A DNA stretch of 64,000 bases from Curtobacterium sp. VKM Ac-2865 (GTDB taxonomy: Bacteria; Actinomycetota; Actinomycetes; Actinomycetales; Microbacteriaceae): assembly GCF_015350905.1 (NCBI RefSeq), contig NZ_JADKRZ010000004.1, positions 263,924 through 327,923 of the forward strand, given 5' to 3'. Below, one piece after another: positions 8,656 through 17,637 of this stretch. The notes under the pieces are model-generated. The model was not told the DNA's origin. It ran no database searches and saw only the letters and a program-made list of their open reading frames with translations. Both the position numbers and the translations under genes were made by a program. The first letter of the stretch is position 1, and each line of letters opens with the position of its first letter.

Positions 8656-9648
8656 GTGCCGGAAGCCCCCGACCTCGCCTTCCCCGTCGACCGGGTGCGT
8701 GACGCCGGTGCCGCGATCATGTCAGCCGTCGCCACCGTCGTCGACGGCAAGACGGACGCGATCCGCACGGCGCTGACGGTGATGCTCGCGCAGGGCCACC
8801 TGCTTGTCGAGGACGTCCCCGGCGTCGGCAAGACCGTGCTGGCGAAGGCGCTCGGCGCCTCGGTCGGCGGGTCCGTGAACCGCATCCAGTTCACCTCGGA
8901 CATGCTGCCGTCCGACGTCACCGGGGTGAACATCTTCGACCAGTCGTCCGGCACCTTCCGGTTCTCGCCCGGCCCGGTCTTCGCGAACGTCGTCATCGGC
9001 GACGAGATCAACCGCACGAGCCCGAAGACCCAGTCCGCCCTGCTCGAGGCCATGGCCGAGTCCCAGGTCACGGTCGACGGCGTCACGCGGCAGCTCGACT
9101 CGCCGTTCATGATCGTGGCGACGCAGAACCCCGTCGACATGGAGGGCACCTACCCGCTGCCGGAGGCCCAGCGCGACCGCTTCATGGCGCGCATCGCGAT
9201 GGGGTACCCGAGCGTCGACGCCGAACGGCGGATGCTCTCCAACCGCGGCGGCAGCGACCCCCTCGAGTCCGTCCGGCCCATCGTCGACGTCGGCACGCTC
9301 CGCGCGATGACGGCGGCGGTGCACGCGGTCCACATCTCCCCGGACGTCGAGGCCTACATCATCGAGATCACCCGGGCCACGCGCACCCACCCGGACCTGG
9401 TGCTCGGCGCGAGCCCGCGGGCCACGCTCCACCTCGCCCAGGCCGCCAGGGCCCACGCGGCGCTGCTCGGCCGGCCGTTCGTCACGCCGGACGACGTCGC
9501 CGAGCTGGCCCCGGTCGTGCTGGCCCACCGGCTCGTCCCCGTCGCCCGCGGCCTCGGCGGCTCGACCGAGGACACCGCCCGCGAGATCGTCGTGCGCATC
9601 GTCTCCGAGACGTCCGTGCCCTTCACCGCGGCGCCCGTCCGGTCCTGA
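8656..9648 (+). CDS. MoxR-family AAA+ ATPase
   Basis: 330 residues from a GTG preceded by GAGGAG. Walker A is EDVPGVGKT (52-60), Walker B is VVIGDEINR near 112-120, and LLEAMAESQVTVDG is the MoxR-specific stretch after it. The C-terminal lid contains SPRATLHLAQAARAHA, the sensor-2 arginine region. MoxR proteins act as chaperone-like ATPases that assemble or activate partner complexes. The one-base overlap with the DUF58 gene and the transglutaminase gene next makes the well-known MoxR-DUF58-TgpA arrangement. Its target is not established. Confidence 0.93.
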   Translation: MPEAPDLAFPVDRVRDAGAAIMSAVATVVDGKTDAIRTALTVMLAQGHLLVEDVPGVGKTVLAKALGASVGGSVNRIQFTSDMLPSDVTGVNIFDQSSGTFRFSPGPVFANVVIGDEINRTSPKTQSALLEAMAESQVTVDGVTRQLDSPFMIVATQNPVDMEGTYPLPEAQRDRFMARIAMGYPSVDAERRMLSNRGGSDPLESVRPIVDVGTLRAMTAAVHAVHISPDVEAYIIEITRATRTHPDLVLGASPRATLHLAQAARAHAALLGRPFVTPDDVAELAPVVLAHRLVPVARGLGGSTEDTAREIVVRIVSETSVPFTAAPVRS

Positions 9649-10958
9649 TGACCCAGGCGTCCTCACCGCTCGCCCGTCGTGCGGGTGCCGCACAGTCGGT
9701 GCTCGCGCGGTGGACGCGTCGCGGGGCGTCGATGCTCCGGCGCACCCCGTTCCCACGGCCCACCGCCCGCGGCTGGACCGTCATCGCGGTCGGCATCGGG
9801 CTGATCGGCGGCGGACTCGTCGCGACCACCAGCGTCGCGGTGTCCGCGGGGATCCTGCTGCTCGTCCTCGTGGTGCTCGGTGTGGCGATGGCGTTCCTGG
9901 TGGCGGCACCGCTCCGGGGGAGCCGGACCGCGCCGCGGGCGACGGTGCAGGTGGGTGAGGTGTACCGCGAACGGATCACCCTGCGCGGCACGTCGGTCCC
10001 GATCGGCCCGCGCTCCACGCTCCTGGTGCGCGAACAGCTCGAGGACGCCTTCGCGAGCGTGTCCGACGCCGAGGCCTACGTGCAGGTCGGCCCGTCCGTC
10101 CCGCCCGCCGTGTTCGACGTCGAGGCCCTCGCGATGCACCGCGGCCGCAGCCTGGTCGGCCCGGTGACGATCCGCGTCGAGGACCCGTTCGGCCTGCTCC
10201 GCATCGACCGCCCGGTCGTCCCGGCAGAGGAGGTGGTGGTCGTGCCCGCGTCGACGGCGCTGTCCGCGATGGACACCGGCGCACTCGCCGGTGCCGTGTC
10301 CGCGGACGAGGGCCGCGTCGGCCAGGGCGGCTCGGCGGACGACAGCGAACTCCGGCCGTACCGTCCGGGTGACCCCATCCGCCGCGTGCACTGGGCGCAG
10401 AGTGCCCGTCGTGGCGAGCTGCACGTCCGCCAGACGGCCCAGGCGCAGCCACCCGAGGCCGTCATCGCGCTCGACCTCCGGCGCTCCTCGTACCAGGACC
10501 TCGGCCGCGACGAACTCGCCGAGCTGTCGGACCTGGGCGGGGACGCCGCCTTCGAGCACGCCGTCGTCGTCGCGGCCAGCGTCGCACGGGCGCTCGCCGC
10601 CAGGACCTCCCGCGTCGTGCTCGTCACCGACGACACCGTGACCCGCCACACCGGGGACGCCGGCGGGCTCACCGACGTGCTCGTCGGGCTCGCCGACGTC
10701 CGGGTCCGCAGCGACGCCCGCGCCGTCACCGACGTGCTGCCCGACGTCCGTGGCCGTGACGTCCACGGCATGACGGCCGTCGTGACCGGGCACTGCACGG
10801 TCGAGCAGGCATCGGCGCTCGTCGCCTCGACGAACGGGTCCAGCCGCGGCATCCTCGCCACGATCGTGCCGCCGGACCCGGTGGTCCGCGGGATCCTCGA
10901 CCGTGGCGGGTGGCGCACCCTCGTCGTGCCGGTGACGCGGACCGGGGCGAACCGATGA
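9648..10958 (+). CDS. DUF58 domain protein, membrane-anchored
   Basis: 436 residues. Two TM segments near 42-85 are followed by a beta-rich segment and then the DUF58 signature SELRPYRPGDPIRRVHWAQSARRGEL at about 236-260 (abridged here as RPYRPGDPIRRVHW). The remaining C-terminal part resembles a von Willebrand A-like fold. The ATG overlaps the stop of moxR and its own stop overlaps the next ATG, so the three genes are co-translated. DUF58 proteins accompany MoxR ATPases and are often linked to envelope stress or morphology; the molecular role is not known. Confidence 0.88.
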   Translation: MTQASSPLARRAGAAQSVLARWTRRGASMLRRTPFPRPTARGWTVIAVGIGLIGGGLVATTSVAVSAGILLLVLVVLGVAMAFLVAAPLRGSRTAPRATVQVGEVYRERITLRGTSVPIGPRSTLLVREQLEDAFASVSDAEAYVQVGPSVPPAVFDVEALAMHRGRSLVGPVTIRVEDPFGLLRIDRPVVPAEEVVVVPASTALSAMDTGALAGAVSADEGRVGQGGSADDSELRPYRPGDPIRRVHWAQSARRGELHVRQTAQAQPPEAVIALDLRRSSYQDLGRDELAELSDLGGDAAFEHAVVVAASVARALAARTSRVVLVTDDTVTRHTGDAGGLTDVLVGLADVRVRSDARAVTDVLPDVRGRDVHGMTAVVTGHCTVEQASALVASTNGSSRGILATIVPPDPVVRGILDRGGWRTLVVPVTRTGANR

Positions 10959-13318
10959 CCGCGCAGGACGTCCGACCCGGCGGACGCCCGGACGCCCGGG
11001 GCTCCGACCGACGCGTCGACGTGCGTGCGATCCTCGACCGCGCCGACGACCGCCCGGCCCCCGCCGCTGCCGTCGTCGCACTGGCGCCCGTGCCGGTGAT
11101 GATCGCGGCGCTGGCCTTCCGACCGCTCGTGCAGGGCGTCGCGTGGTGGACATCCGCGCTGGTGATCGTCGTCGTGCTCGTCGGCGTGATGCTCGCCGTG
11201 CGTCGACGACCCGCCGGCGTCCGCTTCATCGCGCTCGTCTCGACGCTCATCGCGACGTCGTGCGCGGCCGCCCTGGTCAACGACATCCAACCGCTCGGCT
11301 GGCTGGACGGCGACGGCGCCCTCGGGCAGACCATCGCCGCGATCCGGCTGAACCCCGCGCCGCTGCCACAGACCGACCCGATCCGCCTGGTCGTCACCGT
11401 CGCGATCGCCTGGGTGGCAGCCGCGTCGCTGTTCCTGGCGACGATCGCTCCCGCAGCCGCCCTCGCCGCCGCGCCGGCCCTCGTGATCCTCATCGTGCCG
11501 GGCGTCGTCACGGGCACCCCGGCGGGCACCGGCCTCGTGGTCGCCGTCGGACTGGCGTTCCTCGCCCTGCTCTGGCTGTCGGTCCGTCCGGTGCAGCGGG
11601 CGCTCCCGGCGACGGTGGTCGGTGCGGTCGCCCTCGTCGTCGCCGTCGGCCTGCCGTCCGTCGTGCCGTTGAACGCGAGCTGGCTGTCCGGGGTCACCGG
11701 GGCGATCCAGTCGCCGATCCTGCCCGGTCGCCCCGGAACGCTCCTCAACCTCGGCCAGGACCTCCGCCGGCCGAACGAGCTCGAGGTCTTCCGGTACCGC
11801 ACCTCGGACGGGCAGCCGGAGTACCTCAAGCTCGCCGACCTCGACGAGTTCGGCACGGGCGACTGGGTGCCGACGGCGACCGACGTCAGCAACGCCCCGA
11901 CCGCCGACCAGCAGCAGTGGGCGGTCGGTGTGAACCCCCGGCTCGCCAGCCGCGGCGACGTCACCGTGCAGATCACGGGCCTGTCGAGCAACTACCTGCC
12001 GGTGCCCTCGGGCGCGGTGTCGATCGAGTCGAAGTCGACGAACCTCGAGCTCGACCAGTGGCGGTGGATGAACGGCTCGAACACGGTGCGCTCGACCGGT
12101 CCCTCGACCCGCAGGGGCGCCACGTACGAGGTGTACGGCGCCTCGACCTTCGCGAACGCCTACCTCGACGCCGTGAACGCCTCGGGTCGGCTCGCGGGGT
12201 TCGAGGGCCGCGGATGGCCCACCCCGTCGGGCGGCGAGCTCCGCTCGGACCGGACGTTGCCGAAGGACCTGCCGAAGAGCATCAGGACGACCGCGGCCCG
12301 GGTGGCGGGGGGCGGACTGACCGACTACGACAAGGCCCGTTCGCTCGAGCAGTGGTTCCGCAGCGACCTGTTCACGTACTCCGAGACGGCCCCGGTCGAG
12401 CAGGGCTACGACGGCGACAGCATGGACGTCGTCGCGAAGTTCCTGCAGGTCCGCCAGGGGTACTGCGTGCACTTCTCCTCCGCGATGGCCGTGATGGCCC
12501 GGACGCTCGGCATCCCCTCGCGCATCGCGGTCGGGTACCGGGCCGGCGGCACCGCGGTCGACGGCGAGTACACGGTGTCGAACCGGCAGCTGCACTCGTG
12601 GCCCGAGCTCTACATCAAGGGCGCCGGCTGGGTCGCCTTCGAGCCGACGCCGGACTCCGACGAGGCTGCCAGCACCGCACCGCAGCCCTCCGCCAGCCCG
12701 ACCGCGGCCACCCCGGAGACTCCGCTGCCCGCGCCGAGCGACCAGGCCACGCCGTCGTCCTCGGCGAGCCCCACCCCGAGCGCCTCGGCCGAGGCCGGTG
12801 CGTCCGGCGCTCCGGGCTCCGGGGGGAGCGGCCCGTGGGGCATCGTGCTCGGCATCCTCATCGCCGCCGCTGTCCTGCTCGCCCCCGGGCTCGTCCGAGC
12901 GGCGCGTCGACGCTCGCGCCTCGGTGCCGTCGCCGCGGGGCGGGCGCCGGCGGTGACCGCGTGGCGCGAGCTGGTCGACGACGTCGCCGACCACGGCTAC
13001 GCACCAGGGGCCGCTGACGCCGGCGACGCCTCGGCTGCGGCACGGACAGCTCGGTCGGTCCTCGGACGCCTGCGGTCCAGCGTTCCCGCGTCGGTGCTGC
13101 CCCTCCTCGAGCGGGTCGTCGACGCCGTCGACCAGGAGCGCTACGCGCCGTCGGGTGCGGTCGACGGGGCAGCGCTCGTCGCCACCCTCCGGGAGGCCCG
13201 GGTCGCCCTCGACGCATCGGTCCGGCTCCCGCAGCGGGTCCGGTCGCGCCTGCTCCCGCCGAGCCTGACGCCCGCGTCGACCTGGTCGCACGAGGGTCGC
13301 CGGCGCCGCACCGCCTAG
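10955..13318 (+). CDS. TgpA-like membrane transglutaminase/protease-like protein
   Basis: 787 residues starting at an ATG that overlaps the DUF58 stop. About six N-terminal TM helices (residues 40-250) are followed by an extracytoplasmic transglutaminase-like domain. The catalytic Cys is C504 in RQGYCVHFSSAMAVMAR and the catalytic His is H547 in QLHSWPELY, followed by GWVAFEPTPD. A Ser/Pro/Ala-rich linker, one more TM segment near 625-650 and a cytoplasmic C-terminal domain complete it. Same architecture as TgpA and mycobacterial homologues, whose biochemical target is unresolved. It is the last gene of the operon; a large repeat block follows. Confidence 0.9.
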   Translation: MTAQDVRPGGRPDARGSDRRVDVRAILDRADDRPAPAAAVVALAPVPVMIAALAFRPLVQGVAWWTSALVIVVVLVGVMLAVRRRPAGVRFIALVSTLIATSCAAALVNDIQPLGWLDGDGALGQTIAAIRLNPAPLPQTDPIRLVVTVAIAWVAAASLFLATIAPAAALAAAPALVILIVPGVVTGTPAGTGLVVAVGLAFLALLWLSVRPVQRALPATVVGAVALVVAVGLPSVVPLNASWLSGVTGAIQSPILPGRPGTLLNLGQDLRRPNELEVFRYRTSDGQPEYLKLADLDEFGTGDWVPTATDVSNAPTADQQQWAVGVNPRLASRGDVTVQITGLSSNYLPVPSGAVSIESKSTNLELDQWRWMNGSNTVRSTGPSTRRGATYEVYGASTFANAYLDAVNASGRLAGFEGRGWPTPSGGELRSDRTLPKDLPKSIRTTAARVAGGGLTDYDKARSLEQWFRSDLFTYSETAPVEQGYDGDSMDVVAKFLQVRQGYCVHFSSAMAVMARTLGIPSRIAVGYRAGGTAVDGEYTVSNRQLHSWPELYIKGAGWVAFEPTPDSDEAASTAPQPSASPTAATPETPLPAPSDQATPSSSASPTPSASAEAGASGAPGSGGSGPWGIVLGILIAAAVLLAPGLVRAARRRSRLGAVAAGRAPAVTAWRELVDDVADHGYAPGAADAGDASAAARTARSVLGRLRSSVPASVLPLLERVVDAVDQERYAPSGAVDGAALVATLREARVALDASVRLPQRVRSRLLPPSLTPASTWSHEGRRRRTA

Positions 13319-13381
13319 CGGCGGCGCCGAGGCCGCACCGCCTAGCGGCGGCGGCAGCGGGGGCGTGCCCGCTACTGCCGG

Positions 13382-14151
13382 GCGCCGGTTCTCGTTCGCG
13401 ATGATGACGAATCTGGTCCGCAGAACTCGGGGGCCGAGAACCGGATCCGTCACGGAGCGAAGTGGAAACCGTCCGCCCGGGTGACCCGCGCGGGGCACCC
13501 GCGACTGGTGCGAGCTCGACCACGTGGTGCGAGCTCGACCACGTGGTGCGCCGCTGTCAGCCCGCACGGCGTGGTCGACCTCGCACGGGCTGGGGGAGCG
13601 CGCACGGTGCGCGGTCGCGCCTCCGCGGCGGGATGACGTCGGGCCGCAGCGTGGATCAGCGTCGGACGCCGGTTCGTGTTCGCGACGATGACGAATCTGG
13701 TTCGCAGAACTCGGGGATCGAGAACCGGATCCGTCACGGAGCGAAGTGGAAACCGTCCGCCCGGACAGTCCCGCGCGGGCACTTGCGCGTGGTGCGAGCT
13801 CGACCACGTGGTGCGCCGCTGTCGGCCTGCACGGCGTGGTCAACCTCGCACGGGCTGGGGGAGCGCGCACGGTGCGAGGTCGCGCCTCCGCAGCTGGGTA
13901 ACGTCGGGCCGCAGCGTTCACCGGCGTCGGGCGCCGGTTCCTGTTTGCGATGATGACGAATCTGGTTCGCGGAACACGGGGGCCGAGAACCGGATCCGTC
14001 ACGGAGCGAAGTGGAAACCATCCGCCCGGACAGTCCGGCGCGGGCATTTGCGCGTGGTGCGAGCTTGCCCACGTGGTGCGCCGCTGTCGGACGGCACGGG
14101 GTGGTCAACTTCGCACGGGCCGAGGGAGCGCGCACGGTGCGAGGCCGCGCC
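13382..14151. repeat. Three tandem copies of a 265-284 bp palindrome-containing repeat
   Basis: Units begin at 13382, 13666 and 13931 with GACGCCGGTT-like sequence. Each contains two hairpins. Hairpin 1 has arms GACGAATCTGGTTC and GAACCGGATCCGTC (13406-13451, 13690-13735, 13955-14000). Hairpin 2 has arms GTGCGAGCTCGACCACG and CGTGGTCGACCTCGCAC (13527-13586, 13792-13851, 14057-14116). Unit 1 is 19 bp longer because one arm of hairpin 2 is duplicated in tandem (13508 and 13527). Unit 3 is the most diverged and is truncated. The block fills the 977-bp gap between the convergent transglutaminase and TetR genes; no real gene was found in it. Related single hairpins occur elsewhere in the window. 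Confidence 0.9.
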
Positions 14152-14196
14152 CGTTCGGCGCGCCACCGCCCGGCACCGCGCTCGCACCCGTCCGGC

Positions 14197-14274
14197 GCAC
14201 GACTGCCCGGCACGACCGCCCGGCACGACCGCCCGACGCACCCGCCCAACGCGACCGCCCGGCGCGACCGCCCG
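14197..14274. repeat. Six tandem copies of a 13-bp repeat
   Basis: Variants of GCACGACCGCCCG occur at 14197, 14210, 14223, 14236, 14249 and 14262. The array sits 22 bp beyond the stop of the TetR gene, right after the large repeat block. Confidence 0.75.
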
Positions 14275-14295
14275 GCGCCGCGGCCGGACCCCGCG

Positions 14296-14901
14296 TCAGC
14301 GGCGCCGGATGACCGCCTCGACGAGGGTGGCGACGAGCTCGCCCGGGTTCGCGTCGTCGAGCGCCGGGGCGTCGAACACGGTGCCGACGTTCGCGGCGAT
14401 GAGCAGCGTCGAGAGGGTGTCGAGCGGCATCCCCGGGTCGATCCCCGGGTGCGCGCCGAACCACAGCCGCACCAGTCGTGCGACGCCGTCCTGCAGCACC
14501 CGGCGCTGACGGACGAACTCGGGCATCGACTCCGGGTGCCGCAGGGCGTAGCCGCGGAACTCCGACAGCAGCGCGAACTGGGCGCTCTGGTCGTGCTGGC
14601 CGAACGCGGCGCGGACGACGTCACCGATGTCCGCCGCCGGGATGTCGGCGTCGACCAGGTCGTCCAGCGCGCCGAGCACCAGGTTCGTCGCGCGCTGCAT
14701 CACCTGCGCGACGAGGTCCTCCTTCGAGGAGAAGTTCGAGTAGACCGCGCCCTTGCTGAACCCGGCACGGGCGGCGACGTCGTCGAGCCGGGCCTCGTGC
14801 ACCCCGTGTTCGGCGATCGCGTCGGCACCGGCTGCGAGCAACCGTGCCCGGACCTCGGCACGCGGGGTCCTGGTGGTGGCGGGGGTGTCCTCGTCGCTCA
14901 T
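14296..14901 (-). CDS. TetR-family transcriptional regulator
   Basis: 201 residues. The N-terminal helix-turn-helix reads ARLDDVAARAGFSKGAVYSNF followed by SSKEDLV, a textbook TetR DNA-binding domain at about residues 30-65. The C-terminal part is helical and unspecific. The ATG at 14901 follows AGGACC; a 70-residue longer reading frame exists but is a GC artefact. Its neighbour on the same strand is the channel-like gene 300 bp upstream, so its target is not obvious. The 297-bp gap upstream (14902-15198) shows no gene. Confidence 0.85.
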   Translation of the reverse strand: MSDEDTPATTRTPRAEVRARLLAAGADAIAEHGVHEARLDDVAARAGFSKGAVYSNFSSKEDLVAQVMQRATNLVLGALDDLVDADIPAADIGDVVRAAFGQHDQSAQFALLSEFRGYALRHPESMPEFVRQRRVLQDGVARLVRLWFGAHPGIDPGMPLDTLSTLLIAANVGTVFDAPALDDANPGELVATLVEAVIRRR

Positions 14902-15198
14902 GTGGTCCTGGTTCGACGGAGCCCGGAGGTCCGGCCGGGCGGATCTGCTGGTGGAACACGTCCACCATGGCATGAGCGGTGCTACCCCGGGGACCTGCCG
15001 CACCGCGCGTCTGATCGCGCGCGGCGCGGTGGAGCCCCCATCGGCTGCACACCCCGGACGACGTGTCCCAGTCGGTACCGCCACGTTCGGGTCGTGCCGG
15101 TACTCGACCACGGCTGCGTGACCGAGGCGAGGTGCGCCGGAGAACTCGATCCCCGGCGGTATCGATCGTACGCCGATCCCGCCGTACCTGACAAGCGG

Positions 15199-15984
15199 TC
15201 ATGGTTCCTGGGTCGGCGTCGACCCGTCCGGTCGGGGACGCCCCGTCCCGGTGCGCCGTCCTGGACGACGCAACAGTCGCACAGCGTCCGGTCGGAGCCC
15301 GCGCCCGCGGCGGAGCAGCGAGGCCAGCGTGGACTGCGGCTGCCAGTCGCGGCCGTTCGGCAGGCCCCAGCCCCACCGCACGGCCCCCCAGCGGAGCAGC
15401 AGCGAGAGCACGACGGCGGCGACGATGCCGATCGTCGGGGACCCGAGCGCGGACGCACCGACCATCACGGCTGACGCGGCGACCGCGACGGAGGCGTACA
15501 GGGCGTTGCCGCCGAACACCGCCGGCACGCGCCGCAGCAGCAGGTCGCGCCCGACCCCACCGCCCACCGCGGTGATCGTGCCCATGATGATCGCGGCGGG
15601 CCACTCCAGCCCGGCGTCGAAGGTGCGCTGGACCCCGACCACCGCCCAGAACCCGATGACGGCAGCGTCGAGGAAGGTGAAGAGCCGGTCCCACCCGCGC
15701 TCGGAGAACGACACGAGGAACGCGACGAGGGCACCGGCCACGGCGACCGGCACGTAGAGGGGGTCGGTCAGGGCGACGGGCGGGCCGTTCTGCAGCAGGA
15801 CGTCGCGGAGCATGCCGCCGCCGAGGCCCGAGACGAACCCGACGACGAGGAACCCGAACAGGTCGAAGTCCATCGACCGGGCCACCGCGCCGCCCAGCAG
15901 CGCCGACGCGAAGACCCCGGCGAGGTCGAGCACGTTCGTCACCGCGGCGAGGCCGTCGACCGAGAGCAGGTTCATGAGAACCAT
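15199..15984 (-). CDS. Trimeric intracellular cation (TRIC/UPF0126) channel family protein
   Basis: 261 residues with about seven TM helices. Two inverted half-repeats each carry a glycine motif: VSGLGGGMLRDVLL near residue 55-68 and ITAVGGGVGRDLLL near 140-153. These GGGxxRD motifs define the prokaryotic TRIC family, which form monovalent-cation channels. The basic C-terminus (RRGRGLRPDAVRLLRR) is a variable tail. Starts at ATG 15984, with a second ATG three codons in. It is divergent from efeU, and the iron box at 16020-16039 lies between the two, so iron might affect it too; that is inference. Confidence 0.85.
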   Translation of the reverse strand: MVLMNLLSVDGLAAVTNVLDLAGVFASALLGGAVARSMDFDLFGFLVVGFVSGLGGGMLRDVLLQNGPPVALTDPLYVPVAVAGALVAFLVSFSERGWDRLFTFLDAAVIGFWAVVGVQRTFDAGLEWPAAIIMGTITAVGGGVGRDLLLRRVPAVFGGNALYASVAVAASAVMVGASALGSPTIGIVAAVVLSLLLRWGAVRWGWGLPNGRDWQPQSTLASLLRRGRGLRPDAVRLLRRPGRRTGTGRPRPDGSTPTQEP

Positions 15985-16019
15985 CAAACCCCACGCCGAC
16001 CCGCTCGACGGGAGCAGTG

Positions 16020-16039
16020 AGGTAAGGCTAGCCTTGCCT
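16020..16039. promoter_or_regulatory. DtxR/IdeR-type iron box upstream of efeU
   Basis: AGGTAAGGCTAGCCTTGCCT is a 20-bp palindrome with one mismatched pair and a perfect 12-bp core. It matches the known DtxR-family operator pattern (TTAGGTTAGSCTAACCTAA type). It overlaps a -10-like TAGCCT and ends 5 nt before the efeU start, the right place for iron-dependent repression. Confidence 0.8.
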
Positions 16040-16044
16040 TCGTC

Positions 16045-17637
16045 ATGCTCGCCACACTCGTCATCGGTCTCCGTGAAGGCCTCGAAGCCACGCTCATCGT
16101 CGGCATCATCGCCGCGTTCCTGCGCCGCAACCGGGTGCCGCTCGCGCCGATGTGGCTCGGGGTCGGCGTCGCCGTGCTCATGAGCATCGGGGTCGGCGTC
16201 GGGCTGCAGGCCGTCGAGCAGGCGCTGCCGCAGGCCCAGCAGGAGGGCATGGAGGCGGTCATCGGCATCGTCGCCGTCGTCTTCGTCACCGGCATGATCG
16301 TCTGGATGCGCACCCACGCGCGCACGCTGAGCAAGGACCTCGAGGCCAGCGCCACCGCCGCCCTCGGCCGCGGCACCGCGTGGGCCCTGGCCGGCATGGC
16401 CTTCCTCGCCGTCCTCAAGGAGGGCTTCGAGACCTCCGTCTTCCTGCTCGCCACGTTCCAGGCGTCGAGCGACACCGGGCTCGCGGCCCTCGGCGCGGTG
16501 GTCGGCATCGCCGCGGCGGTCGTCGTCGGCTACGGTATCTACACCGGTGGCGTGCGGCTGAACCTCGCGAAGTTCTTCACCGGCACCGGCGTCTTCCTGG
16601 TGTTCGTCGCCGCCGGCCTGGTCCTGACGGTCCTCCGCCGCGCGCACGAGGCCGGCTGGGTCGTCATCGGTCAGCAGCGCACCGTCGACCTCAGCTGGCT
16701 CGCCCCGAACGGCTCGGTGCAGGGCGCCCTCGTCACCGGCGTGCTCGGCATCCCGCCGGACCCGCGTGTGATCGAGGTGCTCGCCTGGTCCTGCTACGTC
16801 GTCCCCGTCCTGGCGCTCTCGCTCTGGCCGCGCGTGTGGCGTCCGGCTCCGCGGCGTGTCCCGGCCCTGCGCATCGGCGTCGCCGCCGTGCTCGCCGTCG
16901 CGGCAGCGGCCCTCGCCGTCGCCGTCCCGACCGGCGGTGCCCACCTGCCCTCGACCGTCCCGGTCAACGGCGACGCCACGTCCGTCTCGGCCGAGGTCCA
17001 CGGAGCGACCGCCGTGCTGAACAGCCGGGGCCACGGCCAGGAGGCTCGGGTCGACCTCCCGGCGTCGACCCACCGCAGCGTGACCCGCGCCGGTGCGACC
17101 GCGGACCGCTGGCGCTCCACCACGAGCGGTGGTACCAGCGGTGAGCCGTCGAGCCTGACGCTCGACGACCTGGTCGGCCTGTTCGGCCGCGTCCCCGTCG
17201 GCATCTCCCCGTCGACGAACCCGGGCCCGTTCCGGGCCCGCTGGTCCACGTCGCAGACCGTCACCCTCTGGGCCGTCGGGGGTGGGGTCCTGGACGCGAC
17301 CAGCTCGGAACGGTCCGTGCTCACGCTGACCGGTGGGGGCCTCCCGTTCGCTCGCACCACGACGCTCGACCGCAGCGTGTACGCGGTGCCGACGTCCCGC
17401 GTCCGCGCGAGTGCCACGGCCGTCACCGCGGCCGACACCCGGTCGGCGGAACTGGCGCTCTGGGGTGCCTGGCTGCCGATCGCCCTCGGGATCGCGGCCG
17501 CGACCCAGCTCGCCCTCGCACTCCGTGACCGTCGTCGCCTGGCGACCCCCGTTCCCCACCGCCCAGCACCACCCGTCCCCGCCCGCGGCCCGCCCGCCGG
17601 GGACCCGACAAGGAGCACCGCCCATGCCGTTCGGTAA
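16045..17637 (+). CDS. efeU: EfeU, FTR1-family ferrous-iron permease with long C-terminal extension
   Basis: 530 residues. The two iron-binding motifs of FTR1 permeases are REGLE (10-14) in TM1 and KEGFE (125-129) in TM4. About seven TM helices span residues 1-285. The remaining ~245 residues are extra compared with the classical ~280-residue EfeU: a TM near 285-305, an extracytoplasmic Ser/Thr-rich domain to about 460, a last TM (LALWGAWLPIALGIAAATQ) and a Pro-rich tail. It imports iron together with EfeO and EfeB, encoded next with overlaps (14 nt with efeO). Repression by iron is predicted from the box immediately upstream. Confidence 0.93.
   Translation: MLATLVIGLREGLEATLIVGIIAAFLRRNRVPLAPMWLGVGVAVLMSIGVGVGLQAVEQALPQAQQEGMEAVIGIVAVVFVTGMIVWMRTHARTLSKDLEASATAALGRGTAWALAGMAFLAVLKEGFETSVFLLATFQASSDTGLAALGAVVGIAAAVVVGYGIYTGGVRLNLAKFFTGTGVFLVFVAAGLVLTVLRRAHEAGWVVIGQQRTVDLSWLAPNGSVQGALVTGVLGIPPDPRVIEVLAWSCYVVPVLALSLWPRVWRPAPRRVPALRIGVAAVLAVAAAALAVAVPTGGAHLPSTVPVNGDATSVSAEVHGATAVLNSRGHGQEARVDLPASTHRSVTRAGATADRWRSTTSGGTSGEPSSLTLDDLVGLFGRVPVGISPSTNPGPFRARWSTSQTVTLWAVGGGVLDATSSERSVLTLTGGGLPFARTTTLDRSVYAVPTSRVRASATAVTAADTRSAELALWGAWLPIALGIAAATQLALALRDRRRLATPVPHRPAPPVPARGPPAGDPTRSTAHAVR

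Noticed and set aside
10076..14047. A 1323-residue open frame on the minus strand across the DUF58, transglutaminase and repeat region
   Set aside because: Antisense to well-supported genes with low-complexity Arg/Gly/Ala content; it is open only because high GC makes stop codons rare. The same applies to the long antisense frames at 3155-5737, 15199-18192 (beyond the TRIC part), 59865-62804 and others.
13382..14151. Remnant of an insertion sequence
   Set aside because: No transposase-like frame, no terminal inverted repeats enclosing the block, and no visible target duplication; the inverted repeats are internal to each unit.
14902..15111. Longer N-terminus for the TetR protein at 14296-14901
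   Set aside because: The extra 70 residues are compositionally random, and the ATG at 14901 has a ribosome site directly before a standard TetR helix-turn-helix.
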